This document shows, piece by piece, positions 5,859-5,931 of a DNA stretch of 5,931 nt. The position numbers and the translations under genes are program-made. Each line of letters opens with the position of its first letter. Positions within the stretch are counted from its first letter, which is position 1. Source of the stretch: Deltaproteobacteria bacterium UBA5754 (GTDB taxonomy: Bacteria; Desulfobacterota; Dissulfuribacteria; Dissulfuribacterales; UBA5754); the NCBI GenBank assembly GCA_002419025.1, contig DIFG01000001.1:1-5931 (forward strand), given 5' to 3'. A model generated the notes under the pieces. The model made no database searches. It was not told where the DNA came from and saw only the letters and a list, made by a program, of their open reading frames with translations.

Positions 5859-5891
5859 AGGGCGCAGACACCATTTTGCTTGCGCCCTTTT
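5859..5891 (+). terminator. Intrinsic terminator after the isomerase gene
   Basis: The arms agggcgca (5859-5866) and tgcgccct (5881-5888) form an 8-bp GC-rich stem, extendable by one G-U pair, around a loop of about 14 bases. A short T run (5888-5891) follows. It starts 20 bases after the stop codon, as expected for a rho-independent terminator. The T tract is short and the loop is large, so efficiency is uncertain. Confidence 0.65.
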
Positions 5892-5912
5892 CTGCCATTT
5901 GAGAAGAAATGA

Positions 5913-5930
5913 GGCTCTTCGTCATTTCGT
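5913..5930. repeat. Right copy of the 18-base inverted terminal sequence, possible IS tip
   Basis: ggctcttcgtcatttcgt here is the exact reverse complement of bases 1-18. If it is an insertion sequence tip, the element extends rightward beyond the window. The preceding bases gaaatga (5906-5912) also pair with tcatttc (5922-5928) to make a 7-bp hairpin, so a simple palindromic repeat is an alternative. Flanking 8-mers at the two tips (caattttc on the left, agaaatga on the right) do not match, so the two copies are not the ends of one insertion with a preserved target duplication. Confidence 0.6.
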
Positions 5931-5931
5931 G

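Overview
The window looks like a GC-rich chromosomal segment from a Gram-negative bacterium. A periplasmic parvulin-type foldase with a signal peptide implies an outer membrane, and a polytopic sugar-nucleotide dehydratase implies surface glycan synthesis. The overall flavour fits Desulfobacterota or a related lineage, but that is only an impression from protein style and composition; no marker gene here fixes the taxonomy.

Layout: bases 1-370 are non-coding and repeat-rich. They hold an 18-base sequence that reappears inverted at the far right end, a short inverted repeat, and two inverted copies of a REP-like palindrome. Next on the + strand (371-2278) is a 635-residue membrane-bound nucleotide-sugar 4,6-dehydratase of the CapD/WbpM/PglF type. 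Converging on it from the - strand are a 447-residue endonuclease Q (EndoQ) homologue (2544-3887) and, past its stop and in the same frame, a small coding-like ORF (2193-2516) that runs antisense into the dehydratase 3' end. A 151-base divergent spacer with a hairpin separates EndoQ from two + strand genes that look like one transcription unit: a GlmU-like left-handed beta-helix protein without a nucleotidyltransferase domain (4039-4851), and a secreted SurA/PpiC-type prolyl isomerase (4889-5839) followed by an intrinsic terminator.

The dehydratase and the beta-helix protein could both serve nucleotide-sugar or envelope-glycan metabolism, and the isomerase serves envelope protein folding. EndoQ is a DNA-repair nuclease unrelated to them. 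The most informative single observation is that EndoQ ends in QLNLFD, a near-ideal bacterial sliding-clamp-binding motif at the extreme C-terminus. The inverted ends suggest the sequence is bounded on both sides by copies of one mobile or dispersed repeat, possibly ISL3-like insertion sequence tips. I see no CRISPR array, tRNA, rRNA, complete transposase or defence operon, and nothing that makes a convincing wholly new multi-gene system.
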